DNA from: Heliopora coerulea
Lineage: Eukaryota; Cnidaria; Anthozoa; Scleralcyonacea; Helioporidae
Reading direction: 5' to 3'
DNA length: 64,000 bases
Assembly: GCA_030142905.1 (NCBI GenBank)
Contig: JASJOG010000028.1
Coordinates: forward strand, 310,001 to 374,000
Every line of letters begins with the position of its first letter. Positions within the stretch are counted from its first letter, which is position 1. Position numbers and translations under genes: made by a program. Shown piece by piece: positions 33,570-46,361 of this stretch. The notes under the pieces were generated by a model. It was not told the DNA's origin. It worked only from the letters and a program-made list of their open reading frames with translations, and ran no database searches.

Positions 33570-33863
33570 ATGCAGGACGACGACAGTGTTGAAAATGACC
33601 TGGAGAATAAAAATTATTCATTCTCTTTGTGTCTTTCGTTTAAAGAATTATTTTGTTTAAAAGACGCCGTCATTGAATTTGACGTCCTAGATCTTAAGGT
33701 TCCTAACCTTGTTTCAAGGCGGGAATATACACTGGTTTCAGTAAAGCCACCTGGTAGACTTATTTTACTATTTCACTTCATCTATGCCAGAAATAAAGAG
33801 AGGAAGTCCACTTTGGTAGCGAGTGAAAATTACCGAGTCGTATCTCCAAAAACGACGCACTAG
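33570..33863 (+). CDS. Possible short ORF, unknown function (unit B)
   Basis: 97-codon counterpart of 15473-15769, ending one codon earlier because Gln becomes a stop. Two Arg/Lys exchanges relative to A. No domain recognised. Confidence 0.25.
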   Translation: MQDDDSVENDLENKNYSFSLCLSFKELFCLKDAVIEFDVLDLKVPNLVSRREYTLVSVKPPGRLILLFHFIYARNKERKSTLVASENYRVVSPKTTH

Positions 33864-35072
33864 TAGACTTTTAAAAGCCATAAATCTTATAGTAAATATG
33901 CATTCAATTTAACATGACCGCTAGGCTTTACCCATAACCTGCTATCAGCATAATTAACACTTGTTAAATCTCGTTAATCGTTAGATTTCAAAAATCCACC
34001 AAACAAGTCAGTCAGTTTTAAAGGTCTTGTGGAAAATCCAAACTCAGTTGGTTAGAAATTTCGCATAGAACGTTTATTTTGAAAATATTGATTGTTTTTA
34101 GTGTAGAATTGTCCTGAAAATTCGTTGTTTACAATTGGAATTTTCAGAACCTTCTTTATGATTTAGTTTACGTAGTTATGTAATTCGAGAATCAGTGTGA
34201 ACGATAAGCAGCATCTCTTTCGAATCGGTTCTAGAATGTGATGTAATACGCTTTATTTAGAATGACATTGTATGATATATTTAGATATTTGGAAACTGTA
34301 AAAGTAGTTCGACTTAGTTGATTTCGAGTCAATAAAAAAGTCCATGCATAAGTATAGTAGATATTGAGTAATAAACTTTGAATGAAGACATACATTGAGT
34401 GAGCCTTCCGTGTCAGTGAGAATTATTGGGTAACTTCTGAACCAATATCGCTGTGATCAAGTTCCCTACGGTCCAAGTCCAAAATCGTTGACTTCTAGGA
34501 TTGACTTGCTCTATTCAGTTATGGTATTTTCATGTTTTCGTTTTCAGGTTGACACATGAGGTGTTACATCATACGAAAACAGCCTATTCGGCCAAAATAG
34601 ACTTCCTCGAAGACCAGGCTCGAATTTTTCGGCCAAACTTATCCCAATCCGCGAAATTATCAACCTTTCTAAAGTTTACTGGAATGACCAGTCTAACAGC
34701 TGTGGCGTAAATAGAATATTTCTGGAACAGAAATGATCTGAAAAATGGGTACATAGTCACAGGATTTGTGTGGATGAATGAAAAAACTAATTTGGTCTTT
34801 AATGTTTTACTATTCGTTCTGTGTTCGCATGTCGAATAGTCGCATTATTTCCACTATTTAATCTGGCTACCGCAAGCCGGAAGAAGAGGTATGAGATCCG
34901 TGAAATTCACGGAAAAAGATATCCACCTTAGAGAGATCCACTTTGGCCTAAATTAGGATAATTATAGAATTTTTCCAGCTGAGTTTAGTTCAAAGTTTTA
35001 ACTTATGTGGGGTTATAAGCCCATTGCCTTTTTAAAAACTGGACCACATAGTGTTTTTGGTTTTTTTTCGTT

Positions 35073-36083
35073 TTATATTGCGGTGTCCGACGAAGCAGTG
35101 GCTCTCGTCCCGGAATAGGAAATTGGTTCAGGTTCTTCGCGTCGTTTCAACCTCAGGATGTACGCAAACGCATTTCGGAATCTCGGTGAGCGCAACGCGT
35201 AACAATAAAAATTCACGCTGGAATTCATGATCACGAAAAGGAATTGTAAATCTCGAAACCAGTGAAGAGCTGTGCAACTGCAGCTTTCGCAGAAACTCAT
35301 GGAGTAGATGAAGATGGTGGAGGGACCGTAGCAACACAGTAAGGCAATCATCACCACAAGAAACATCTTGGTAATCTTCTGCTCCCAAAGGGCGGCGTTG
35401 TCACGGGGAGTATTTGTGGCCGGAACTGCGTCTTCTCCATTGGCCTTCTGGTTGCCAAAGGTCGTCCCTTCTTGGTAATTTCTTGTTCGTTGTTTGAAAT
35501 TGCGCAACATCAGACTATACGTGAAGACGGTTATGGCAATGGCCAGAACGATCGCAGTATTGGCAAATATGAAGGCATAGGTTATATAGCCAACTTCGAA
35601 GTAAACGAACGGAAGGGTGAGCGAAATTATCCATATACCTGCGACCGTGAGGAGGACTCTGCCGGTGGTGAATTCGTTCCGATAGGTATGAGGGTTTCGA
35701 ATGGCGAGGTACCGCTCCACCGCCAACGTGGACAAACTGAGTACAGACGCGGTGCATGAAATGAAGTAGGACATGTGAATAGTTTGGATTTCTGGCAAGG
35801 TTAGCTTTGCGTCTATACCTTCTTTCCAGTGAATATAGACCGAGATTGGGTCCGTTACTGTTCCTACTATGAGGTCTGCAAAGGCGAGGTTGGCCATCAG
35901 GTAATTGAAGGGACTGCGAAGGTTCTTGTAGGGATCGATGACCACAGCAAGGATGACCAGGAGGTTGCCAGGGATGTTCAGAATGAGGAATAATATGGAG
36001 AATGATGTGGTGAAGAATGAAAGCTGGTTTGGAGCACCTGTCGTTTTGCAGCGCTCTTCAAATGTTCCCTGGAAGTAAGACAT
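35073..36083 (-). CDS. Class A GPCR, paralogue R2 (unit B)
   Basis: Intronless receptor of 336 aa from ATG 36083. TM1 about 22-47 (N40), TM2 58-82 (LAFAD, D70), TM3 100-127 (E123-R124-Y125), TM4 142-162 (W151), TM5 168-193, a third intracellular loop of about 45 residues, TM6 240-262 (C251-Y252-G253-P254), loop-3 Cys 265/268/270, TM7 276-299 (N291-F292-Y293-C294-Y295), helix 8 RSPRFRNAF, then a 23-residue Ser/Thr-rich tail that could be phosphorylated. It shares the MSYFQGTFEERC start and most of the core with R1, so the pair arose by an older duplication. Ligand and G protein cannot be read from sequence. Compared with R1 the third intracellular loop is eight residues or so longer. This intact copy is the best reference for R2. 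Confidence 0.92.
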   Translation of the reverse strand: MSYFQGTFEERCKTTGAPNQLSFFTTSFSILFLILNIPGNLLVILAVVIDPYKNLRSPFNYLMANLAFADLIVGTVTDPISVYIHWKEGIDAKLTLPEIQTIHMSYFISCTASVLSLSTLAVERYLAIRNPHTYRNEFTTGRVLLTVAGIWIISLTLPFVYFEVGYITYAFIFANTAIVLAIAITVFTYSLMLRNFKQRTRNYQEGTTFGNQKANGEDAVPATNTPRDNAALWEQKITKMFLVVMIALLCCYGPSTIFIYSMSFCESCSCTALHWFRDLQFLFVIMNSSVNFYCYALRSPRFRNAFAYILRLKRREEPEPISYSGTRATASSDTAI

Positions 36084-36714
36084 TGCTTCTTACCTCGTTC
36101 GTCTCTTTAAACTTAAAAAAAAAAGACCAAAGTGGTCAGACATGAAATTCAGCTGTTGGAATAAGGCCACATTAACGAAAAGACGGTTTAAGCTATGAAA
36201 TGTTTTAAGCAGGTCTTTATAAAACCCTCTCATTGAAGGATGTTTCCCAAGATTTTAACGGACGAGTAATCGAGCCATCATCAAATGAGAACAAAAACAT
36301 AATATTGCTGATCACAATATAGTGAATGCAGGTTTAAATAAGGTTGGTTTATGGATTCGCTGTGTGCTATTACAGGTCTCTCAAATAATCTTCAGAAAAA
36401 ATTATCCATGGAACTTTACACTTGTCCTTAAGAAGTCGAGTGTTCAGCAGTTTCATGTAATGCTGGGGCTGAAGCCAAGACCTGAAAGTTTAATCTTGGG
36501 CAACGGCTCATTCTTATCGATCATTTATTTTTCACGTGATCCATAATTCTTATTTCTATACAAATATAAGCTCGAGCTTCAAAAGTTAAGTGTTAAACGT
36601 GCAAACTCATGTTATGCTGGGACTTAAACAAGGTCCTAAATGTTGACCTTTTTATTGACTGTTAACCTCTTCGATCATTCACATTTCACTTTTATCAATA
36701 ATTCGTGCAGAACA

Positions 36715-36729
36715 CCCCCCCCCCCCCCC
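36715..36729. repeat. Poly-C tract, the only B/C difference seen
   Basis: Fifteen C here against a seven-C run at 54805-54811 in C and eight C at 18635-18642 in A. The net B/C length difference is 10 bases. Confidence 0.85.
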
Positions 36730-37741
36730 ACCCCAACAGAAATGACTGCCTAATGTGCAGCTGTAAAGAGGATACAGAATCGTTCTAATGTACATGAACT
36801 TTTACTTCGATTTACTTGGCACGTGCAAATGGCTTGTATCTCCCAAATAGTCTGTAAACATGGTTATTCAAATTCTTATAAAGTTCGGCCGCTCATGTTG
36901 TATCTGTTATATAAATTTTCGCGTGGCAGAACAAGACCAGACTGTGGCGTATTTACTGCGCCAATCTGGCGCCATTTACACCTCATTTTAATTGTCAGAA
37001 AAGCCACTTGCTAGTCTCAGTTCAATCACCATGGTACATACCCCTTCGAATCATTATATGGTAAAAATGCCGATGTAAGTTTTGCTGAAATTGCGGCTCT
37101 TGAAATTTTTATGAGTACTCTACGAAGCTCGGAAGTTCATTAAGGTTGACCACCTGATGTTGTGGTTTGTGAATATTTATAGAGGGTCCTAAGAGATTTG
37201 GAAATTCAGTAAGTTTAACTACCCATGCCTCAGACATTGTGAAATGTCTTTGGACTACGTTGTTTTGCAGTCGACTGTAAACCTGGTTCGAAACGAACTG
37301 ATAAAAAGCCCAGAGAAAGAGTAAAACAGTGAAGTAGATTCAGAAAAAAACATACAAGCACTGGTGGAGAAAACGGCAAAGTAACGTTCAGTATACATCA
37401 CTAGGCATCACTAGGCAGTATACATCACTAGGAAGTTAATTTGCCATTGTTTCCACCGTTTTCCAACCTTGTGTCTTTCCAAAACAAACTTAACCAGTCA
37501 GGTAGACTAGTCTTATGATGACAAACTCATATCACCAGCCCTTAATGGCCAAGTTGTCTCCTAAGTTGCAGAGCCATTAAGCTGAAGTGCCTTTTAGGGG
37601 AAAATGTTAACTCACCCCCAACGGGCACTCTACCTTTTCAATCGAGTGCCCCTACTCCAACCAAGAATGTGGATTCTTGTGTAAACAATTCGCTGTGATT
37701 TATGTGAATGGTCGGTTTGTAAATGGCGGATCGCGAAAATT

Positions 37742-37924
37742 GAGCTCGACGAGCTTTCTGTTGCTATACTGAACTTGCTCGATGACGTGGTACTGGAAGG
37801 CTTACGTGATGTGTTCGCCTGCTTTGTCGTTTTTGGCAAACGTGATGAAAGTTTTACAGCAAAAAATCGAGGCATACCAAGAGAAAAGCTTAACCCTTGG
37901 AATGCCAAAGTCGACTTCTGTTGA
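37742..37924 (+). pseudogene. Possible coding remnant (unit B)
   Basis: Counterpart of 19650-19832; no change seen. Confidence 0.2.
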
Positions 37925-38025
37925 CTTTTACATATGTTGGTCTGGTTAACGCCATACTGTTTTTGAGGGCATTTTCATCACAAACAAACTATTCACGCAA
38001 GCTAGTGAAGATGCAGTTTTTCTTT

Positions 38026-38072
38026 CCTTCGTCAAAGAGAAAAAAACCCCATTTTTTTCTCTTTGACGAAGG
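38026..38072. repeat. Perfect 21-bp hairpin (unit B)
   Basis: Counterpart of 19934-19980, intact. Confidence 0.9.
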
Positions 38073-38190
38073 GCCTTCGCTCGAAACGTTAGATAACTAC
38101 TCACACATTTCGGCGGTACTCAAACCTTTCTGATTATTTCACTTCGATTTCCACACTGCCTACGCAGCACTCCATTTTTATTTCATGGTT

Positions 38191-38382
38191 AAAATGATGA
38201 CAGACGTGCACGCGAGCAAGAAAAAAACTGTTTGGATAGGGATTCGAACCGGTATGTTGCTGAGCTAAATTAAATCGTCAAGCGTAGGCCGGAATAAAAT
38301 GATAACAGAAGGACCCGCGGGCAAGAAAAAAAAAATAGTTGTAAAGGGATTCGAGCCCGTGTGTTGCTGCGATTATTTATCA
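38191..38382 (-). repeat. Pair of degenerate tRNA-like repeats (unit B)
   Basis: Counterpart of 20099-20290. Confidence 0.45.
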
Positions 38383-39397
38383 ATATCTTTCTAAAGCTGT
38401 CATAATGAGAAAATTACCGTCACTGAGTTTCAAGTACCGCTCTTCCGTACCGAGGTTTTGATTTGGCAAAGTCGTTTTAGATTCGCAAAGGAAATTGCTT
38501 ATTAAACCGGCCGCATTTTTGTAAAGTGACCGCAATTCAGTTGAATCATTTACTGGTTAACCTGTTCAGAGCTCTAACAAGCTAGACCAATATGAGAGCG
38601 TTGCCTGGGCGTGGCCACGCAAAGTGAAGTAGTTCTTTCTGGAATCCACTTCATGGGAGACGTGGTTTAACATCACTTGAGAATGACATTACTTAATGAT
38701 ACGATACAATGGCATTACGTAACTTACGTTGTAGGTTATGATTATTCCAAGATGTAGTCAAGGCATTCTGAAGTCGGTTACTGCCGCGTTGCGCAAGAAT
38801 TAGTCTTGGCAAAATCTCAACATATGAATATCAAGTCGTTCTACTGCTGCGCGTCAGTAGAAGCTAGTTTAAAACTGATATCAGTACGGCTGAAACATGT
38901 CGTATGAGCTGTCACTAATTACCACATTATTGCAAGACTGCACATGGAGTGACTAAAGAACTTTCTAAAATTCATTGAGAGTTTAATTCATTAAGACAAA
39001 TGTGACTTTATATGTGAAGAAGTTAAATTTTTCGGCTTAGAAAACATAAATTTCTAAACTTTCTTCGTGAATTAGCGCATTAAGAGGTTCATTTTAGAAA
39101 ACATCTAAAAAGTCGCAGCCGGTACGTGGTTTATCGGATCTAAAACACTCGGCTATCGTCTCCTGTTTTTTGTCCGATAAAGCACTCCTGTTCATTTTTT
39201 AAACACTACGTACAAATTTGCCTTTGAAGTGTGAAAGATCAGCTCGCTAATTACGCTATTCGAGAGTAAAATATAATTAGGAATGTTAATATATAATAAG
39301 GGAAAGACCTTATCAACTCCGTCAATGAACAACGAAACAAACAATGACTGTGAGATGAACGTTCGTCAAGCTTTATCCTCAGAAAAACGATTTCTGA

Positions 39398-39469
39398 GCC
39401 CCAGGTGAGGATCGAACCCGAAACCTTCTGATAACCGGTGAGACGCTCTAACCATTGAGCTACCAAGAC
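39398..39469 (-). ncRNA. tRNA-like SINE head (unit C)
   Basis: Counterpart of 830-901 and 21306-21377, identical to B. The inverted SINE partner follows at about 39549-39690. Confidence 0.45.
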
Positions 39470-41963
39470 TCGGATGGTGAGCTAAAGTGCAAGTTCGACA
39501 TATATGTGCGACCTAACCGGAAGCCAGAATATGTGAATAATGATATTAATGAGATATATATTTTGAATTATGGGAGTTTGGAGATATGTTGAATGAGAGG
39601 TGATCGTTGTTCTGAGGATAGAGCTTGACGAACGTTCATCTCTCATTCAACATATCTCCAAGCTCCCACAATTCAAAATATATATCTCATCGAAACAAAC
39701 AATATCCGTAGTTTTGTGGGAAAGTTACTTTGGATCCTGATTTACTAATTTTAACTGTGTGACCGCTGGGATACTTACTGAGTTCACTGGAACTTGTAAG
39801 CTGGTTGCTATATGTGGTTGCTACGAGTATGATCTGCTCGTGACTTTAAAAAAATTATATAAACATGGAAGGTCACGGATGTTAGGTAACTTGCAGATTA
39901 TTAAGAGCAATACGCTTCCGGCTTTCTGCAACATCAAGATGACGTTGAAAAGAAAAGAAGCTATAAACTTTAAAAGTTCTTGCTGGGTGCATCCAAAGTA
40001 CGTCCAAAAAGCATCTTTCCACCAAGCGCAGAGCTTAAGAACTCCAAAAATGTTGTTAGATAGTCGTCACTTCTGCGCAGTCGATAAGAGGGTAAAAATG
40101 TCCACCTTCATCAGTGACCAATATTGAGATTTGACCACTGCATGCCTTATTCTATGCACAATCTTTAGTGTCTCAATAATTGTATATATAGATATCAGTT
40201 ATGCTTTGAAGGGTGCAATTCTCTCAAATTTTAGCTAGCTTTCTCTGGTTCTGTGTTGGTAGTTTGAGATCAAAATGAAGAAAAAAATTTCACTTAATTT
40301 GAGGACTTATTGGCAAGTGTACTCAGAATCTAATTATAGCAAAAGTACTTCACCGATCAGCTGTATATTGATATGTTTTCAAACGTTTTCACGGGATCAT
40401 GTCAGAACTAAAATGATGGAATGAAAAATAAGAAAATATGGTCAAAAGCCAAGAGAACACACGATGATCTTGCTGGCTTTAACCCTCGAAATAATACGTT
40501 TTTTTTCCACAAAGAGTGCTGAGAAATTTAGCAGTACTGAAATTTCTTTCCTGTTGCTACTCTGGCATTACTTTTGTGTGAAATCGGGTATTTGGAATTT
40601 TCAGAAGGGGCTCAGTAAAACATTCAAATTTTTAACGCAATTAATGGTAGAAGCACTTCAAGCACTTGATAAGGACAACTGCTGGAGTTGCTGAATAGCG
40701 CACGTCGCGAAGTTGTTTTCATTGGAAACTGTATGTAATCTCTGGTTTGTTCACAGAAACATTCTGTGCCCCTTGATATCCAACATGTGTCAAAAAGCTA
40801 CGCTCCGCGAGCAATCATGCATTCTACCTAGACGACACTGGGATTTTCAAGCTATTTTATTGAGTTTTTCTCGTTTTCATAACAAGCTACAAAATTTTTT
40901 GTAAAACGAATTTCAGCAAAAACAACATGTGGTAGTCTAGATTTCTCACTCGTAATTAGATAACCATTTCGAGTCAAATCTTGTGCTTGCAATGCCCTTG
41001 GCACGGATGCATCAGTTATCCTTTGATTTCGAAAGGCCAGTTGATGTCTTCCCGGCGTTGCGAAGTAGACTTCAAACCGGATGAGTCATTGCAAAATGAT
41101 CAGGCCAGATAAACCAATTCACAATGTTTGTGTTTATGTTATACTTTTAATTGAACGCATGGGAAGAAGACGTCTACGTCCACTCCTGAGGATCTGCAGA
41201 AAATCGACGATTCTTTCCATGAATCATTTCGCGTTGTTTTTGCAATCTAGTTAAGTATAGGGCTGCTATTGATGACAGTATCACATTTTATGTACTGAAT
41301 GGACCTGTCCTGCTAAGATTAAGACTTATTTATTCTTTCATTCAAGCTAAGTCATTTGAGGATTTATTTACCAAACATCGGCACAATTAATTAAAGATCA
41401 CATTGCATGCGACAAAAAGGTGCTATTTGCTGGTAAAATGTCAAGTTGTTAGACACCAAAAAGCGCTCGACGTTGAGTCCTGACAGGTGTACGCCGCCCA
41501 ACAGATTAAGCACGACAATCGGTTTTTTGGCTTTGTCTTTCCAAATTCCTTTCTCTTTGAATTTGCATTTCGCTGCATGGCTGTTTTTTTGCTGATGAAA
41601 TGACGTTCGTGTTTCAATCAAAACGTAGGTAAATACAAACAATTTTCTGATTCTATTAAACGGTGAAAATTCGAACAAGGAAAAATTCGTCACTGAATAC
41701 AAAGCTGTCTTTACGTCAAAGTTGCTCCAAGATGCCACCTTCTCGAAAGATTGAAAAAAATTACAGTGGAACTGTTTACAGACGTTAAGTTTGACAGACT
41801 TCGGATTGTGTTAATTAAAATTTCAAGACTAGAATTCGTAATAATATTGTGTTTCGTTCATCCAAACCATTCACTGAATTACTAGAATTCGTCAAAGGGT
41901 TTTTTTTTTTTTTTTTAACTTTTCTTCATTTGTGCAATCAGGTTTTTGAAAGAACAATTCTTA

Positions 41964-42083
41964 GGCCCAATTCAAATGTCTAAATTTTCATGAGCCGAAT
42001 CAAATGCAAATCACTTTGAAAAAAGGATTTTGCTCATTAACATTAGATTCGGCACATGAAAAGTTTGACATTTGAACTGGCCC
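41964..42083. mobile_element. Foldback MITE 1 (unit C)
   Basis: Counterpart of 23872-23991. Confidence 0.7.
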
Positions 42084-42204
42084 TTCGTGAGGACAACCTA
42101 GAAGATTAATTTTTTAAAATTTGGCTATGTTTATTGGGATTTCGCTGCTAAATGTACCCTCAAAACATAATGAGTGTAAATGCCGAATTTTACTTGCAGC
42201 GACC

Positions 42205-42470
42205 TTAACTCTTTCCCGGTGGGTTAAGACCTCTACTATTTTAAGGGTATATTCGATAGAACATTATGACATTTATACTCGACCGCTGTTAGTTGATAAC
42301 TCTGAAGGAGGAAAATCTCGAGTGTCTGAATATTTTAATTTTTATTTGTCTTAAAATATCTAGACACTCGAGATTTTCCTCCTTCAGAATTACCAACTCT
42401 ATTATTTAACTTCGCCTTACGCCAGACAATTTTACTCACGAAACGGAGAGCTCTGCCGGGAAAGAGTTAA
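42205..42470. mobile_element. Foldback MITE 2 (unit C)
   Basis: Counterpart of 24113-24378. Confidence 0.75.
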
Positions 42471-42686
42471 AGCCTAGTTTCCATATAATCGTTTACGATC
42501 GCAGACGATCACAGGATCGCCGGAGGCACTCAACCGGAGGATCGCACTCGATCGCTGGCTTGTGTTTCCATATAATCGCACAATCGCAGGCGATCGCAGT
42601 GAATCGCAGGATCGTGGAAAAGTGTTCCCATATAATCGCACAGGATCGCCTGCGATCGTGTGCGATTATATGGAAACCAGCCTTAA
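42467..42686. mobile_element. Foldback MITE 3 flanked by TTAA (unit C)
   Basis: Counterpart of 24375-24594. Confidence 0.7.
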
Positions 42687-43585
42687 CAGAGGTTTTGCTG
42701 TAGTTTTGCCTCTTCAGATTAATTCATATAAACTGCTGATGAGGGTAAACGTGTTAATATCATAGCATCAATGTTAGAATGTTGTTTTTGTTTTCATTTC
42801 TTTTTCTGGATAAACATGAAAGAGAAATTTGGCATTCTCCTTTCAGTACAAGTAAGACTACAACAACAACAACAGTCGTTTTACGGTCGTTTTCCCTGCT
42901 TACGCGGGGGTTGGCCAGCAAAAGTAAGACTGGTAATTGAAATTCACCAGACAGACTTGAACGGTGTGAAAATGATTTTGTTTTCGCTTTTATCAAATCA
43001 GTCAATTAAACTTTTTTATTCCGCCTAGGTGCCGCAACAGTAAGTGTCTTTCAGTTTTAATGAAATTTTTGATAACCGAAATTGGAATCACCTTGATCAC
43101 TTCAAGTTTCCTCATTTACGCAACACTTAGTGTTATGATAGAAAGAAATAGCAGACGTTAAATCTTAATTAAAACACCTGTCTCTCACCACTTTCTCTTA
43201 ATGGTTTTGTATAATGATTTGGCCTGGATTTCGTGGGATTGATTTCTCCCTTATCCGACACTGTCCTCTGAACTTTTGTTGAGCTTTTAAGTTTGAAAAC
43301 ACGAATTTTAGATTTTCAAGATCCGTATTTTCGCATTCAAAGCATTCGCGTACCTTTTGTGTCGTTTCATTAACAATTCATCATTTAATGTATCACGCGT
43401 TAGGCAAGGGCAGATGCAATGTTTAGCGACTGAGATGGCCGTGGTGTTAATGTCATGGTAACGTCTGTAAGTCGTAATGAGGCAGGTTCTTAAACACGTG
43501 ACTGACATTATATTGGAAACACAAACTAGTAAAGTTTAGCCTAAATCTTTTTAAGTGTTACTCAAAGTGTCTTTATTTTTTTAAT

Positions 43586-43664
43586 GGATAACCCTGTCAG
43601 CTCAATAAGCTGTGCTCCCTAGTAGAGGTCCAGTAAAGGCCACCCCTTCGTGGGTCCAGTGTTA
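43586..43664. repeat. Dispersed repeat (unit C)
   Basis: Counterpart of 25494-25572. Confidence 0.6.
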
Positions 43665-43901
43665 CTACAGGAGGAAACCGGAGTACCAGGGGAAAACCTG
43701 CGACGCTTGGTAGAGTCAAACTGGACAACACTCTTCTCACATGTGACAATGGTAACTTTAATCAGAGTCCTTGACTGGAGAGAATCTAGGCCCTTGGGTT
43801 CAAAAATGTGGCTATTAGAAGTTTTCGTTAACTGATTGGTTAGTGTTTCGAAAAATTGTCTCCATACAAGATGTTTCGCCTTAGCAATTGATCCAGAGTG
43901 T

Positions 43902-44888
43902 TCAATTCTTTGTCGGAGTTCTGCTACCGAGCTCGGCGACCGGTTCAATTTGTTCTTGTCTTTTCATCCTCAGGATGTAAGAAAACGCGTTTCGGAATCT
44001 GGGAGAGCGCAGGGCATAGCAGTAGAAATTCACGCTGGAATTCATGAGAACTAGCAGAAGCTGTAAATCTCGGAACCAATGAAGAACTTCACAACTACAA
44101 TTTTCGCAAAAACTCAAAGTGTAGATTAGGATGGTGGAGGGACCATAGCAACAGAGCAGAGCAACCATTACCACCAAGAACTTCTTGGTTACTTTATACT
44201 CCCACTGAACAGCGTTGTCACGAAAAGCGCTCGTCTGTGGGTTTGAATCCGGGTGGTCAGCGGTGGCCGTCGCTTTTCCATTATTCCCCGCGCGTTGTTT
44301 GAATTTGTAGAACAATAGTGCATACGTAAACAATGTTACACCGACGGCTACAATGATCGAAGTGTTGGCAAATATGAAAGCATAGGTGATGAAACCTACT
44401 TCGAGGTAAATGAACGGGAGGGTTAGCGAAACGAACCAAATGCATCCGAGCATTAAGAGAACTCTTTTCCCGCTGAGTTTGTTACGGTAGGCGTGAGGAC
44501 TACAGATGGCGAGGTACCGTTCTACGGCAATCGCAGCGAGGCTAAGTACGGAGGAGGTGCAGGAAATGAAGTAGGACATGTGAAAAGCACGGATTTCTCC
44601 CAGCGATAATTTCTTGTCTAATCCTTCTTTTACGTGGAAGTAGACAGAGAGAGGATCCGTCACTGTTCCAACTATGAGGTCAGCTACTGCAAGGTTGGTC
44701 ATCAGGTAGTTGAAGGGAGTACGAAGGTTCTTATGAGGATCAATGCCGACAGCTAGGATCACGAGGAAATTGCCAAGGATGTTTATGATTAGGAATACGA
44801 TAGAGAGGGTTGCGGTGAGGAATGAGAGGTGTGTTGGAGCACCTGTGGTGAGGCAGCGTTCTTCGAATGTTCCCTGGAAGTATGACAT
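43902..44888 (-). CDS. Class A GPCR, paralogue R1 (unit C)
   Basis: 328-aa receptor with the same protein sequence as the unit B copy. ATG at 44888. Its flanks, including the 88-bp tandem repeat upstream, are also the same as in B, so if both loci are real they should be co-regulated and indistinguishable by short reads. Confidence 0.9.
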   Translation of the reverse strand: MSYFQGTFEERCLTTGAPTHLSFLTATLSIVFLIINILGNFLVILAVGIDPHKNLRTPFNYLMTNLAVADLIVGTVTDPLSVYFHVKEGLDKKLSLGEIRAFHMSYFISCTSSVLSLAAIAVERYLAICSPHAYRNKLSGKRVLLMLGCIWFVSLTLPFIYLEVGFITYAFIFANTSIIVAVGVTLFTYALLFYKFKQRAGNNGKATATADHPDSNPQTSAFRDNAVQWEYKVTKKFLVVMVALLCCYGPSTILIYTLSFCENCSCEVLHWFRDLQLLLVLMNSSVNFYCYALRSPRFRNAFSYILRMKRQEQIEPVAELGSRTPTKN

Positions 44889-45057
44889 TCTTACTTTGAG
44901 CACTGATTTTCTGTAGTAATAAGAATGACCAATGGCGTTATAAGAAAGTGGAAAAAAACTTAAAAAACTGGATTATGTAGGAGGACAGTTTTGTCTTTTC
45001 ATGAGTAAAATGTTGCTAATTTAGGAGTGGTATGTCTGGCGAAAATGTTGTCGTTCC

Positions 45058-45227
45058 CACTAACCAGACTCAATGTACTTACCGTAGCACTTCATACACT
45101 ATCCTATCCTTAACTACCCCACCAAACTACCCCAATTGCCGTGACCACTAACCAGACTCGATCTACTTACCGTGAAACTCTACACTACCCTATCCTTAAG
45201 TACCCCACCAAGCTACCCCAATTCATC
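45058..45227. repeat. Two-copy 88-bp tandem repeat upstream of R1 (unit C)
   Basis: Counterpart of 26966-27135. Confidence 0.8.
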
Positions 45228-45855
45228 ATACCACCCCGTCCGATCCAACCGTGATATAACATATTGAATTATATCATGTTTCTTGTTTTATTCTGTATTT
45301 TACTGGAAAGCCTGAGAGTATTCTTTAGGTATGTGTATAAACTAGGAGCAATTAAATTGTCCCATCTCAAACCACCTTTAAAATCTTACAGGTGGCTGAA
45401 TATGCTTAACCATGGCTGTGCTATCCATCGTTGAAAAACAGGATCAAGAGTTGGCTCTCTTGGACAAAAAAAACGATTTACCCGCAGCTTACCCAAGGCA
45501 AGAGAAGAAGGTAACAGCATTACTAATTTTCACGCAAGTTTCTTCAAGTTGAAACTCTTTGGACCAACTATACTTTCTAAGGATGTGCATTTCATCTAAT
45601 TTCACTGACGTTTAATCGGACAATATCTTGTATCTTACCGAGACGCACCAGACATACATGTACCTCGTCAAAATGAGTAAATTAAGATGTCCTTCCTTCC
45701 GGAAAAAAAGAACATTAATGGAAGCTTAAATAATTTTGTCAGTGGTCGTATTTTCTCTGAACTGCTGGAGAGGCAGCGAGATGAATCAACCCGGAGCGGC
45801 GGAGTCTGAGGATTTTGGCGTAACGTTCACGCTTGTGTTCGGTAAGTTTGTATAT

Positions 45856-45995
45856 TTGTTGTTGTTGTTGTTGTTGCTGTTGTAGTTGTTGTTGTTGTTG
45901 CTGTTGTAGTTGTAGTTGTAGTTGTTGTTGTTGTTGCTGCTGTTGTTGTTATTGTTGCCTTTGCTGTTGTTGTAGTTGTTGTCGTCGTTGTTGTT
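45856..45995. repeat. (TTG)n microsatellite (unit C)
   Basis: Same length and interruptions as in B, which is unexpected for a hypermutable repeat unless B and C separated very recently. Confidence 0.9.
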
Positions 45996-46258
45996 ATATT
46001 TAACTTTCATATATATATATGGACACTGTAGTTACAATTTATAGTCATCGCTAGTAGTTTCACCGCCAGCTGCAGCGAACAGGGGCTATTAAAATTCACG
46101 GTAGTGCAAAAAGAACAAAAAAAGCAAAACAAGAAGAAAAATCAAAGATTTTCCGTGCTTTTGCTGTCTGAAACTGCTGCGGCGCCTTCCTTCTCCTCTA
46201 CGTTTACGAACCGATTTTGAAGTTCGTGAACCGTACATGTAAGTCGATTTACATTAAC

Positions 46259-46361
46259 TTAACCTTTTTTTTGTCCGTACCCGAGTTTTTAAAATTACTC
46301 TAGCTAACGCTAGATGACTTTACTCGTCAAGGGGAAGACGTCTTGGACAGGAGAGAGTTAA
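46259..46361. mobile_element. Short relative of MITE 2 (unit C)
   Basis: Counterpart of 28167-28269. Confidence 0.5.

Larger units (their letters stand above)
20523..38614. repeat. Tandem segmental duplication, unit B
   Basis: Second copy, 18,092 bases. It lacks the LINE insertion of unit A and has 4+2 instead of 5+4 tRNA-like repeats in the central array. Everything I compared in it recurs in unit C at exactly +18092 up to a poly-C tract at 36715-36729, and at +18082 beyond it. It retains the terminal hairpin and the last 586 bases that C lacks. Confidence 0.95.

Noticed and set aside
35472..35759. 95-aa plus-strand frame inside R2 of unit B (and C)
   Set aside because: Antisense shadow of the receptor gene; rich in Arg/Gly/Glu as expected from reversed codons, no independent support.
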